Shown here piece after piece: positions 18,082 to 26,931 of a stretch of DNA of 64,000 nt. Under the pieces are notes generated by a model. It saw nothing but the letters and a program-made list of their open reading frames with translations, ran no database searches and had not been told where the DNA came from. The stretch spans positions 124,001-188,000 of the forward strand of contig JACJYO010000003.1 of NCBI GenBank assembly GCA_020636075.1, in the 5' to 3' direction. The position numbers and the translations under genes are program-made. The number at the start of each line of letters is the position of its first letter. Within the stretch, counting starts at the first letter, position 1. Origin of the DNA: Lewinellaceae bacterium (lineage in GTDB: Bacteria; Bacteroidota; Bacteroidia; Chitinophagales; Saprospiraceae).

Positions 18082-20049
18082 TTAATTTGGTTGTTTTTTG
18101 CATCTTATTAATGCCACTTCATCGGCAGGATGATAAAGTAGTGGAGAATATTCTACTTTCATATCACTCTTGTCGAGTCCAAAATACCGTTCATCACTTA
18201 AACTGAGTCTTTTTAAAAAGAAATAAGAATTAAGCAACAAACCCTCGTGCAAATCGAATTCGTTTTCAACCGAAAGGAATTTCTCAATTACTATAAATTT
18301 AAAATCAGGTTCGTTGTTGTATTTGGTAGACCCGTCACGGCGTATGTGTAAGTTTAGTTCTTTATTATCTACTAAATCTTGGACTATTTTCTTAAAATAA
18401 AGCTCAGTTTTGGGTTGAATACGAAAACCAACATTGATATTAACCTTGATGATTGTATCGTCCACCAACTCTGAAACGTCATACGAAAGTGTATAAGGTT
18501 CATCTGTGCGGTTTAAATGGACAAACCAAAACACATCGGCGCGTTTAGGGCTTCTGGCTAAAATAGATTTTATTATTTTTTCCTCTACCTGATGTTTTAA
18601 ATCAGCTTTTGTAAGGTATATTAAATGCGTAGCGTATTTAGGTATGTTTTCATCTGCGCTAAGCTCCTGAATTTTGGCTGCATATTTACCAATATCAACA
18701 AATCGAGTAAACTTATTTCTAATTTTCCTACCGTAAAATACCGAATACATCATAAAAATAAAACCTAATGCAATAATTAAAGTAATGTAACCGCCTTCCG
18801 TAAACTTGTTTGCATTTGAAAGGAAAAATGTAGTTTCAACTAAAGCGAAAAACAAAACCAAGACATAAACGGCAAATTTGTTCCACTTCAATCGGAATCG
18901 CATATAAAAAGACAGCAGATACGTGGTAACGAGCATGGTAATGGTAATGGCCAACCCATAAGCAGCTTCCATTTTTGAAGAATCATCAAAATGAATTACC
19001 ATAAAAATGCAACCAACCCACAGCAGAAGATTGATGCTAGGAATGTAAATCTGACCTTTAATTTCCGAAGGTTGACGAACTGCCACACGAGGCCAAAAAT
19101 TAAGGCTCATGGCTTCGCTAATTAAGGTGTAACTACCACTTATCATGGCTTGTGATGCAATAATGGTGGCAATAGTTGCAATGACAATTCCTATGATTAA
19201 AAACCAATGGGGCATAATTTCGTAAAATGGATTTCGCCCATTGAGCGTGGCATTTTCGCCCAAATTCATTATCCAGGCGGCTTGCCCCATATAATTGAGC
19301 AATAAAGCAGTTTTTACACCTGCCCAGGTTATACGGATGTTCTTTATGCCACAATGCCCCAAATCGGCATACAAAGCCTCTGCTCCGGTAGTAGCCAAAA
19401 ACACACCACCTAAAAGCGCAAATCCACCAGGATAGTCTGTTAAGAAACTAAAAGCATAAACTGGGTTTACAGCCTTCAAAATTTGTGGGTGCTGTAAAAT
19501 TTGTGTAATTCCCAAAGTGGACAGCATGGTGAACCACACTAACATGGCGGGCCCAAAAGTACCGCCCACTTTATTTGTGCCAAAACGCTGGAAGAAAAAC
19601 AATGCGGATAAAATGGTAATTACAATAGGGACTGTAGGAATATCTTCTAGGCCTCTTAAATTACTAACCCCCTCTACCGCAGAAGAAACAGAAATGGGTG
19701 GCGTAATCATGCCGTCGGCAAGCATGGTGGCAGCCCCTATCATAGTGGGCAAGATTAGGAATTTCCCGTGCCGCTTTACCAAAGCATACAATGAAAATAT
19801 ACCGCCTTCTCCATTATTATCAGCCCTTAAAGTAAGTACGATATATTTTAATGTAGTTAAAAATGTTATAGTCCAAAATACACAGGAAATGCCTCCGTAA
19901 ATCAATTCTTCTGTGATGGGCCTTTCTCCTACAATGGCTTTCAATACATAAAGTGGACTGGTACCAATATCGCCATAGATAATACCCAATGCTACCAACA
20001 GTGTTCCTCTTGTAACCTTGTTGTTTATTCCGTTCTTGTGCTCTGCCAA
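18082..20049 (-). CDS. kup: KUP-family potassium uptake protein
   Basis: A 655-residue protein with the KUP/HAK/KT N-terminal signature (GIIYGDIGTSPLYVLKAIVG) and about 12 membrane helices up to residue ~450. Motifs GVFLATTGAEALYADLGHCG and FYEIMPHWFL are typical, followed by a hydrophilic C-terminal domain. Length matches the family (about 620-660). It imports K+ by proton symport in the inner membrane. A small gene on the same strand ends 6 bp upstream of its start, forming an operon. It converges on kdpDE, so kinase, regulator and transporter form one module. Confidence 0.95.
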   Translation of the reverse strand: MAEHKNGINNKVTRGTLLVALGIIYGDIGTSPLYVLKAIVGERPITEELIYGGISCVFWTITFLTTLKYIVLTLRADNNGEGGIFSLYALVKRHGKFLILPTMIGAATMLADGMITPPISVSSAVEGVSNLRGLEDIPTVPIVITILSALFFFQRFGTNKVGGTFGPAMLVWFTMLSTLGITQILQHPQILKAVNPVYAFSFLTDYPGGFALLGGVFLATTGAEALYADLGHCGIKNIRITWAGVKTALLLNYMGQAAWIMNLGENATLNGRNPFYEIMPHWFLIIGIVIATIATIIASQAMISGSYTLISEAMSLNFWPRVAVRQPSEIKGQIYIPSINLLLWVGCIFMVIHFDDSSKMEAAYGLAITITMLVTTYLLSFYMRFRLKWNKFAVYVLVLFFALVETTFFLSNANKFTEGGYITLIIALGFIFMMYSVFYGRKIRNKFTRFVDIGKYAAKIQELSADENIPKYATHLIYLTKADLKHQVEEKIIKSILARSPKRADVFWFVHLNRTDEPYTLSYDVSELVDDTIIKVNINVGFRIQPKTELYFKKIVQDLVDNKELNLHIRRDGSTKYNNEPDFKFIVIEKFLSVENEFDLHEGLLLNSYFFLKRLSLSDERYFGLDKSDMKVEYSPLLYHPADEVALIRCKKQPN

Positions 20050-20055
20050 AATAGT

Positions 20056-20406
20056 TTATTTTTTAGGGAGGCTTATTTGTTTTTGCAATTCAATTAGGTG
20101 GGAATGAAGGTTTTTAAGTGTGGAAATCAGTTTCTCCTTATTCTCAAATAGAAGGTTGAGGTTGAGATACACTGCCAATGCTAAATCTACCGATTTGATA
20201 TAAGCTCCAATATTCTCGTACATTTCCTGAGCATTTTCAGAATCGATAAACCATTTTAGCCCTTTATTTATGCCATCATTGCAATGAAACAGATGTTTTG
20301 CACTTTCTGGATTGTCTTGTTCATACAATCGGGAAAATTCAACCGTATCGAAACAAATTTTTACGACAGTACCAGAAATCTGCTTAGTAAATTTAAGACC
20401 TTCCAT
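20056..20406 (-). CDS. Hypothetical protein in the kup operon
   Basis: I choose the ATG at 20406 (MEGLKFTKQISGTVVKICFD), preceded by a purine-rich AAAAGG stretch; a start seven codons upstream is possible. The protein is then 116 residues, soluble and mostly helical, with a C-terminal heptad-like region (LFENKEKLISTLKNLHSHLI). I do not recognise a family; it resembles a four-helix-bundle fold only in general character. Its stop lies 6 bp before the kup start, so it is probably co-translated and may regulate or accompany Kup (inference). Confidence 0.65.
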   Translation of the reverse strand: MEGLKFTKQISGTVVKICFDTVEFSRLYEQDNPESAKHLFHCNDGINKGLKWFIDSENAQEMYENIGAYIKSVDLALAVYLNLNLLFENKEKLISTLKNLHSHLIELQKQISLPKK

Positions 20407-20697
20407 TGTTTGCCTTTTCTTATGCAAAAAGACTCATTTACTTACTTGATTTTTTACTGGCCAAATGTAGATTGCCAGGAATATGAGAATCATTAAGATT
20501 GCAGGCAGAAGTATAAAGATTTTATAAAGATGGAATTCGCATGATTGACCTGCTCTGTTCCTAAATACATTCTGAAGGGTGACGGTAACATGTATTGTTC
20601 AAAGCACGTTAATTCACTTCCATGTCTACATCTCCCCCCCTTGAGGTAATAGTGTTTAAATAATATTCTATGCTGATGGTATTCAGGAGGGAAGGGC

Positions 20698-20784
20698 TCA
20701 CTTATACTTGAAGACGTCCTTTATCGCCGAAATCAATAGAAAGAGGATAAGGAAAATCAATAAAAATAGACCGGCAATGCGCAT
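20698..20784 (-). CDS. Possible 28-residue membrane peptide
   Basis: The frame MRIAGLFLLIFLILFLLISA, then IKDVFKYK, ends at TGA 20698-20700. It is a single hydrophobic helix with a basic tail, similar in size to KdpF (about 29 residues). It lies upstream of the kup operon on the same strand. The sequence is too short for a confident assignment. Confidence 0.3.
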   Translation of the reverse strand: MRIAGLFLLIFLILFLLISAIKDVFKYK

Positions 20785-21077
20785 AGTTTGTCTTGAATAC
20801 TTTGTTGCAATTATTCAATGCAAAACAATGTCAATATCCATAAACAAAAGATAAAACCTTATTGTTGGAAATAAATATTATATAAAGAGCCACTGAAATC
20901 CAAATTCAATACCACTTTCCATTGGGACAATGGTGCGTTATGATTTTAAAGCCGGTCAAGGCAAAGGCCTTAATATGCCAAATTCACACCACAGCGAGCA
21001 GATCATACCCTGAAAGCATGTGCCAAGGTGGTTAAAGCACAAAAAAAACAGGAAACAGATCGCCGAGCAAGCAACAT
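20785..21077. other. Right end of the AT-rich island
   Basis: About 290 bp without a recognisable gene, ending where the right 153-bp direct repeat begins at 21078. No integrase, transposase or tRNA is visible in it. Confidence 0.4.
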
Positions 21078-21230
21078 ACCACTCACTCCGCACCCCGCAC
21101 CGCCTTCAACTGAAACTCTTTCGGCGACACCTGCTTCTTCTGCCGGAACGTCCGGATAAAATAGGAGAGGCTGTTGAACCCGCATTCCATATACACCTCT
21201 TTCACTTTCTTGCGTGGGTCTTTCAGCAGG
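21078..21230. repeat. 153-bp direct repeat, right copy (3' end of araC)
   Basis: This copy forms the genuine 3' end of the AraC gene and 5 bp beyond its stop. It matches 15661-15813 with one visible mismatch. The intact gene extends to the right, so the left copy is the displaced one. Confidence 0.85.
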
Positions 21231-21995
21231 CTGACAGCGAGTTTGATGCGCTCGTTGTTGATAAAGTCGATCGGAGAACTGTTCAGCTCATTTTTGAACA
21301 CGCGATGGAAGTTCGACTCACTCATGTACAACTTGTTGCTCAGTTCTTTTACGGAGAGGTCCTTGTCCAGGTTTTTCCGGATGTACTGAATAATGTACGC
21401 GAGCCGGTGGTTGCTGTCGAGCTGAAGGGTCTGTTCGGTGTAGATCTTTTTGGTTTCAGCCTGGAGGATGCGGATGATGAGCTCGCGCAGCATGAAGTCG
21501 ACGAACATATCCTTGGATGTATGGTCCTCGGCGAAGAGGAATAGCAGGCGGTGGAGGATCTGCTGGATGGCCAGGTCGTTGGAGAAATGGAAATTGTAGT
21601 CGGTAAAGCGCCACTCACCGTCGGCTTTCGCGCGCGACTCATTGAGGTGCTGCACCGTTTCCGTGATCTTGTCTTCCGAAATGGTCATGGCCAGGCAGCG
21701 GGTCGGGTTCTTCATCTGCGCTTCGGGAAAATCGATGCACATGAGCTCGTCGGGTGGCAGGATGAGCGATTCGCCGGGCAGGAAGTCGAAAGCCGTGGAG
21801 TTGTGCAGGTGCATCACCTTTTTCCCCTCCAGCATGCTCGCCAGCACAGGGTAGTGAAACTTCAGCAGCACCTGCTCGGCCGTCTGGTGTGTTTCAAATA
21901 CATGCATCTCCGCATTGTTCAATGCGTAGGAAGTCTGGTTCTCCACCAGCGTCTCCAGTCGCCTGTTTTTTAAAACGGATTCGGGTAGTTGCATT
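21083..21995 (-). CDS. AraC-family regulator of the aldehyde dehydrogenase locus
   Basis: I place the start at ATG 21995 (MQLPESVLKNRRLETLVENQ); the upstream extension to 22096 looks like untranslated leader. The ~303-residue protein has an N-terminal cupin-like AraC_N domain (MHLHNSTAFDFLPGESLILP) and a C-terminal pair of helix-turn-helix motifs (DLSVKELSNKLYMSESNFHR and MECGFNSLSYFIRTFRQKKQ). It is divergent from the aldehyde dehydrogenase gene across a 248-bp gap, the usual layout for a local activator. Its last 150 bp are duplicated at 15.7 kb and, in diverged form, at 12.2 kb. Confidence 0.9.
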
Positions 21996-22243
21996 TGAAA
22001 CTTGTTTTGGAAATACGGCTGAATTCCGGAATCAAAGATGGCGAAAAATGACCTTCGCGAAAATTTTCGAGTCTTAAAAATGCCCGGCCGGGGCAAGATT
22101 GCAAGGATTGTTCACTTTTTTGAAAGGATCGGGCAATGTTCGGCCTGACAGTGCAAATAGTTTTGCAAACGGGTTTTCGAAGAAGCATTTTCTGCCAAAT
22201 GCGCAATTCGCAAAACTATTGTTAACTATTTAAAATCGAAAAT
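21996..22243. promoter_or_regulatory. Divergent araC / aldehyde dehydrogenase control region
   Basis: A 248-bp gap between divergent starts. It must carry both promoters and probably AraC sites. The segment around 22170-22230 repeats GCAAA/CAAAAC words (TTTTGCAAACGGGTTTTCGA, CGCAAAACTATTGTTAACTA), but no operator can be proved by eye. Confidence 0.4.
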
Positions 22244-23767
22244 ATGAGCAACGTAGCTACTACCGCCGGTACCGTCACCGAAAGACCGGCTTTCAAGAAC
22301 CATTACGACAACTTTATCGGCGGCAGATGGGTCGCCCCGGTAAAAGGCCAGTATTTTGACAATATCTCTCCCGTCGACGGCAAAGCCTTCACCCGGATCG
22401 CCCGTTCCACAGAAGAGGATGTCAACCTCGCCATCGACGCCGCCTGGGCCGCTGCCCCGCAGTGGAATACTTCCTCGGCTACTACACGCAGCAATATGCT
22501 GCTCAAGATCGCCGACGCGATGGAGGCCAACCTCGATGTGCTGGCCCGCGTGGAAACCTGGGACAACGGCAAACCCTACCGCGAAACCAAAGCCGCCGAC
22601 TTGCCGCTGGCCATCGACCACTTCCGCTACTTCGCCGGCGTTATCCGCGCCGAAGAGGGCAGCATGAGCGAACTCGATGCCTCCACGGTATCCATGAACG
22701 TGCCCGAACCGCTGGGCGTGGTCGGCCAGATCATTCCCTGGAACTTCCCGCTGCTCATGGCCGCCTGGAAAATCGCGCCCGCCCTGGCTGCCGGCAACTG
22801 TGTGGTACTCAAGCCCGCCGAGCAGACGCCTGTAGGCATCATGGTGCTCGCTGAAATGATCGAAGGCATTCTGCCCGCCGGCGTGCTCAACATCGTCAAT
22901 GGCTTCGGCCTGGAGGCAGGCAAACCCCTGGCTTCCAGTCCGCGCATCAACAAGGTAGCCTTCACCGGCGAAACGACCACGGGCCAGCTTATCATGCAGT
23001 ATGCCTCCAAAAATATCATACCGGTTACGCTCGAACTGGGCGGGAAATCGCCCAACATCTTCTTTGAGAACATAATGGATGCCGACGACGCGTTCTTCGA
23101 CAAATGCCTGGAAGGCGCCGTGATGTTCGCCTTCAACCAGGGCGAAGTTTGCACCTGCCCGTCGCGCCTGCTCGTGCAGGAGAGCATTTTCGATGCCTTT
23201 ATGGAACGGGTTGTAGAACGCACCAAGGCCATCAAACTCGGCCACCCGCTCGACCCCGACACCATGATGGGCGCCCAGGCTTCCAACGATCAGTACGAAA
23301 AGATCCTGAACTATATCGAGATCGGCAGGGAAGAGGGTTGCGAAGTGCTCACGGGCGGTAATCCTGCCGTGCACGATGGTTTGACCGGCGGATATTACAT
23401 CCAGCCGACCATCCTCAAGGGCAACAACAAAATGCGGGTGTTCCAGGAGGAGATCTTTGGTCCGGTGGTTTGCGTCACCACATTCAAAGATGAGGCGGAG
23501 GCTATCGCTATTGCCAATGACACCTTGTACGGACTCGGCGCCGGGGTCTGGACGCGCGACATGCACCAGGCCTATCAGGTATCGCGCGCCATCCAGGCAG
23601 GCCGCGTGTGGGTCAACTGTTACCACGCCTATCCGGCACATGCACCGTTCGGAGGTTATAAAAAATCGGGCATCGGCCGTGAAACGCACAAGATGATGCT
23701 CAACCACTACCGTCAGACGAAAAACATGCTCATTTCATACGACAAAAATGCCCTCGGGTATTTTTGA
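22244..23767 (+). CDS. Aldehyde dehydrogenase (AldB/ExaC type)
   Basis: 507 residues, the usual size for an NAD(P)-dependent aldehyde dehydrogenase. Clear signatures are PWNFPLLMAAWKIAPALAAG, the general-base Glu264 in VTLELGGKSPN, and the nucleophile Cys303 in NQGEVCTCPSR. IFGPVVCVTTF and an end in HYRQTKNMLISYD also fit the acetaldehyde/AldB-ExaC branch. It oxidises short aldehydes to acids in the cytoplasm. The divergent AraC gene and the downstream DUF779 gene form the common aldehyde dehydrogenase-DUF779 cassette. A strong hairpin follows the stop. Confidence 0.96.
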   Translation: MSNVATTAGTVTERPAFKNHYDNFIGGRWVAPVKGQYFDNISPVDGKAFTRIARSTEEDVNLAIDAAWAAAPQWNTSSATTRSNMLLKIADAMEANLDVLARVETWDNGKPYRETKAADLPLAIDHFRYFAGVIRAEEGSMSELDASTVSMNVPEPLGVVGQIIPWNFPLLMAAWKIAPALAAGNCVVLKPAEQTPVGIMVLAEMIEGILPAGVLNIVNGFGLEAGKPLASSPRINKVAFTGETTTGQLIMQYASKNIIPVTLELGGKSPNIFFENIMDADDAFFDKCLEGAVMFAFNQGEVCTCPSRLLVQESIFDAFMERVVERTKAIKLGHPLDPDTMMGAQASNDQYEKILNYIEIGREEGCEVLTGGNPAVHDGLTGGYYIQPTILKGNNKMRVFQEEIFGPVVCVTTFKDEAEAIAIANDTLYGLGAGVWTRDMHQAYQVSRAIQAGRVWVNCYHAYPAHAPFGGYKKSGIGRETHKMMLNHYRQTKNMLISYDKNALGYF

Positions 23768-23787
23768 GAACCATGAACATTCCGTGG

Positions 23788-23819
23788 CACCGGGCCATTT
23801 TCGGCCCGGTGTTTTTTTT
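23788..23819 (+). terminator. Intrinsic terminator/attenuator between aldehyde dehydrogenase and DUF779
   Basis: A 9-bp GC-rich stem (CACCGGGCC and GGCCCGGTG) with a 6-nt loop is followed by eight T residues. It ends the dehydrogenase transcript or attenuates read-through into the DUF779 gene 21 bp further on. Confidence 0.85.
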
Positions 23820-23840
23820 AAATTGCAGAAAACAAAAACC

Positions 23841-24212
23841 ATGGTCCAAAGAGTACAGGTAACGGAAAAGGCCGCAACGGTGATTGATGATCTTCGCAGC
23901 CAACACGGCGAACTGATGTTCCACCAAAGCGGCGGTTGTTGCGACGGCTCCTCGCCGATGTGTTTCCCGGATGGGGAACTCATGCTCAATGAAACCGATG
24001 TATGGCTGGGGGAAATCCAGGGCTGCAATTTTTACATGTCGCAGGACCAGTTCGAATACTGGAAACACACCCAACTAACCGTGGATGTGGTGCCGGGCCG
24101 CGGCGCCAGTTTTTCGCTGGAGATACCGTTGGGGATACGCTTTGTGATCAAATCCCGTCTGTTTTCCGATGCAGAGTACGAGCAGTTGAAGCCGGTGCGC
24201 AGGGGTGTTTAG
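23841..24212 (+). CDS. DUF779 protein
   Basis: Start at ATG 23841 (MVQRVQVTEKAATVIDDLRS); the longer frame would include the terminator. 123 residues with the family motif HQSGGCCDGSSPMC and a conserved FYMSQDQFEYW. DUF779 genes usually sit next to ExaC/AldB aldehyde dehydrogenases, as here. The Cys-rich motif could bind a metal or thiol; the reaction is unknown. A small soluble protein with no signal sequence. Confidence 0.9.
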   Translation: MVQRVQVTEKAATVIDDLRSQHGELMFHQSGGCCDGSSPMCFPDGELMLNETDVWLGEIQGCNFYMSQDQFEYWKHTQLTVDVVPGRGASFSLEIPLGIRFVIKSRLFSDAEYEQLKPVRRGV

Positions 24213-24228
24213 GGTTTGTCCAAAACAC

Positions 24229-25356
24229 TTAATGACCACTTGATTTTACAAACCAACGGCTGAGCACCTGCCCATCTCCGGCAAACAACAAGAGTTGATA
24301 AGAGCCCGCAGGCCAGCGGCTGCAATCCAATTGCACCTGGAGCGGTCCGTTGTTCGCTTCGATACTGTCGCGATAGACGTTTTGCCCCACAGCATTGAAC
24401 ACTTCCAGCCGTACCGGCAGATTACCGCTTGCAAGGGCTTTTACCTGTAAAAAATCATGCACCGGGTTGGGGTACAACTGCAAATTCATTTCGGGAAACA
24501 TTTCATTTGTAGCCGACAGGCTGTTCAGGCCGGTGATCATCCGCAGGTTGGAACTGTTGTAGTCCGATATGTAAAGCGTATCACCCGTCGAACTTGCGAG
24601 TATGCCATTGGGTGCGTTGAATTTTGCCTGTGTAGCATCGCCATCGGCATTGCCGGCTGTGGAGCCGAGGATAATCGAAGCATTACCCTGAAGGTCCATT
24701 CGAAATATCTTGTGGGTGCTGTACAGGGTGCCGTAAAGGTAGCCGTTGGCATAGTCAATAAAGCCTAGCCAGCCAGAAGTCGGCGCCTGGCCGATGGCCT
24801 CCTGGCTACCATCGGCCAGTATCCGGATGATGCGCCGGTCGTCGAAATTGCCGGTATAAAGCCTGCCCGCATCATCGTAACAAAGCCCTACGGGGCCTCC
24901 GGCCAGCAAGCCGCCTTTGCTCCAATCGTGAATTACGCCGTCCGGACTAATCTTTACAATTCGGTCACCCAGATAACTGGTAGCAATCAAGGTATCGGAG
25001 CCCTGTTGAAAAATCAGTCCGCTGGGATTGTACATATCAACAAATACACTGGCAGTGCCATCGGGCGCAATGCGGTATATCTTGTTGCCCTGGTTGTCGG
25101 CCATGTAATAATTGCCGTCTGAGCCGAGTGCCAGCCCGTTCGGAGTATTAAAGCCGTCTGAAAAAGTGTTTACAGAAGTGCCGGGCAATTCGACCCGGAA
25201 AACCGCTGAGCCGGTGTAATCGGCGCCCAGAAGATTACCGTTGGCATCGAAAATCAAATCGTCCGTAATTCCGGAGTTAGCCCTGATCGTGGTCACGGTT
25301 TGGGCAGTCAGCAACCAAGGCAACAGCGCCGACAGGAGGAAGAGCATTCTTTTCAT
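24229..25356 (-). CDS. NHL/SMP-30-like propeller, T9SS-sorted
   Basis: Start at ATG 25356 (MKRMLFLLSALLPWLLTAQT), a good signal peptide. Residues ~22-295 are NHL/SMP-30-type blades (FNTPNGLALGSDGNYYMADN, GPVGLCYDDAGRLYTGNF, FNAPNGILASSTGDTLYISD). The end (LQLYPNPVHDFLQVKALASG ... SRWFVKSSG) is a T9SS type A sorting domain. It converges on the DUF779 gene with 16 bp between stops. Probably a secreted binding or lactonase-like protein; catalytic residues were not identified. Confidence 0.86.
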   Translation of the reverse strand: MKRMLFLLSALLPWLLTAQTVTTIRANSGITDDLIFDANGNLLGADYTGSAVFRVELPGTSVNTFSDGFNTPNGLALGSDGNYYMADNQGNKIYRIAPDGTASVFVDMYNPSGLIFQQGSDTLIATSYLGDRIVKISPDGVIHDWSKGGLLAGGPVGLCYDDAGRLYTGNFDDRRIIRILADGSQEAIGQAPTSGWLGFIDYANGYLYGTLYSTHKIFRMDLQGNASIILGSTAGNADGDATQAKFNAPNGILASSTGDTLYISDYNSSNLRMITGLNSLSATNEMFPEMNLQLYPNPVHDFLQVKALASGNLPVRLEVFNAVGQNVYRDSIEANNGPLQVQLDCSRWPAGSYQLLLFAGDGQVLSRWFVKSSGH

Positions 25357-25471
25357 AATAAGTAGAATTTGTGAAGAATGCTGCAAAACAGGCGTGGGGC
25401 AGCATAAGTGCTGTACACTTTTATAAAGTGGGACGTCTTTTTGGGGCCATTTGGTAATAATGAAAGTTGGC

Positions 25472-26539
25472 TTACCGGAAATATACGCTGGGACTCATGC
25501 CAGTCACTTTCCGGAAAGCGCGGTTGAAGGCTGTACGGGAATTGAATCCGGATTGGTAGGCCAGTTCGGAAATGTTCCGTTCAGCACAGGCCGGGTCATT
25601 GCGCAAGGCGATAAAGTGCCGTATGCGATAAGCGTTGACATATTCAAAAAAACCTTGCTCCCGGGAATGGTTGAGCAGACGCGATAACTCATGGGGCGAC
25701 AGATCCACCGCCAGAGCCAGATCGGCCAGTTTTAGCTGTTCATCCAGAAAGGGTTTAACTTCCTGCATATGCCGTTCCAGGGTTAGGAGCTTTAGTTCTT
25801 CATTAGGCAAAACCGTTCGAACACGGGGAAGTTCCAGCAGTTCGGGGTGCAGGACCAGTTGGTAGCCCAACACAAAAACGTATCCGGCCAGGATCAGCCA
25901 CATCAAATTGTAAAAAGCGTAATCGGGCTCCGGTTGTACTACATTCAACCCAAAAGAAACCGCCCAGATCAAACAGACGACAAAACCCGCCGGGAAAAAA
26001 GTGGCAAAAAAACGCGCCGGAAATGGCGTGGTATACTGAATCGTCCAGTTGTGCCGGTAGCGCAAAAAAGCCCGGTAGCTCAGCATCAAATAACAAAACA
26101 GGCTGATGATGGCCCCCAACTCAATGGCGAAAAAACAATACAGAATTTGCTGCTTAGTCAGAAAATGAAGTTTGCCCACAAGGTGTTGGCCAATGATGGT
26201 ATTCAGCACCAGCACATGCAAGATCGCCGGACTGAAATGCAGCAACTTGCCCTGCAGGGATAATTCTGAGCGATTAAGCAGCGCCCTCGTGAATAGGTAC
26301 AACAGTGGCCCCTGCGTAAACAGGATCACATCCGGCAACAACAGCACCGCGGCAAAGCGGCGAACCATTTCCGGCTGAAAACCTGCCCGCATCAACATTA
26401 TGAGCGCCAGTCCACCGACGATACCAACCAAATAGTTGCGCGCCCGCCAGTTGGTTGCGGGTTTATGCCACAGGACAAAGGCGATAAACAACCCCTGTGC
26501 AAAGCCAATAAGCAGAATGATGTCGTGCCAGCTGTACAT
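25472..26539 (-). CDS. Membrane-anchored AraC-family regulator
   Basis: 355 residues. The N-terminal ~235 residues contain about seven membrane helices (MYSWHDIILLIGFAQGLFIA through LMWLILAGYVFVLGYQLVL). The C-terminal ~100 residues are an AraC helix-turn-helix pair (LADLALAVDLSPHELSRLLN and SELAYQSGFNSRTAFNRAFR, ending MSPSVYF). This architecture is common in Bacteroidota and implies sensing in or at the membrane. It lies 116 bp upstream of the NHL protein gene on the same strand and may control it. Confidence 0.9.
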   Translation of the reverse strand: MYSWHDIILLIGFAQGLFIAFVLWHKPATNWRARNYLVGIVGGLALIMLMRAGFQPEMVRRFAAVLLLPDVILFTQGPLLYLFTRALLNRSELSLQGKLLHFSPAILHVLVLNTIIGQHLVGKLHFLTKQQILYCFFAIELGAIISLFCYLMLSYRAFLRYRHNWTIQYTTPFPARFFATFFPAGFVVCLIWAVSFGLNVVQPEPDYAFYNLMWLILAGYVFVLGYQLVLHPELLELPRVRTVLPNEELKLLTLERHMQEVKPFLDEQLKLADLALAVDLSPHELSRLLNHSREQGFFEYVNAYRIRHFIALRNDPACAERNISELAYQSGFNSRTAFNRAFRKVTGMSPSVYFR

Positions 26540-26542
26540 TTT

Positions 26543-26824
26543 TCACCGGCAAGGATAGGGAAATTGAGGAAAAGGATGCAGCACAGGTAAAAACGCATGG
26601 GCAAAACTACTAGACAAAACCTCCAGCCATAGGTAGTTTTGAGATGGGTTATAGTTTGACATTTTTTCTGAATAACCATATTTTTGAGCGCCTTGCAAAA
26701 ATACACCTCGCTTGACCTTTGGAATTTTGCGCATTCCCGAAATAATGTTACGTAGATTAACGCGATCAAGGCCTACTCCATTTGCCAAAACTGATAAATT
26801 TAATCCTGGACAAGTGCTCAGCAA
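26543..26824 (-). pseudogene. Fragment resembling a small helix-turn-helix protein
   Basis: The first ~55 residues (PGLNLSVLANGVGLDRVNLR, NIISGMRKIP, then QKYGYSEK) look like an XRE-type helix-turn-helix ending. The remainder is unlike a protein and runs into the leader of the membrane AraC gene. The frame starts at TTG directly after a TAG, so the N-terminus is lost. Probably a decayed fragment; chance similarity is possible. Confidence 0.35.
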
Positions 26825-26931
26825 CTAATTAACGGAAATGATCATCCATTGCCAAAGTGCGTATAACCACTAATTGCAAACAAGTTGATCCATCATACAT
26901 TCTTAATAAACTATAAGAGTTTACTTTAAAC

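Noticed and set aside
22226..23707. 493-codon minus-strand frame over the aldehyde dehydrogenase gene
   Set aside because: The plus-strand protein is unmistakable with catalytic Glu and Cys; the antisense frame has no family features.
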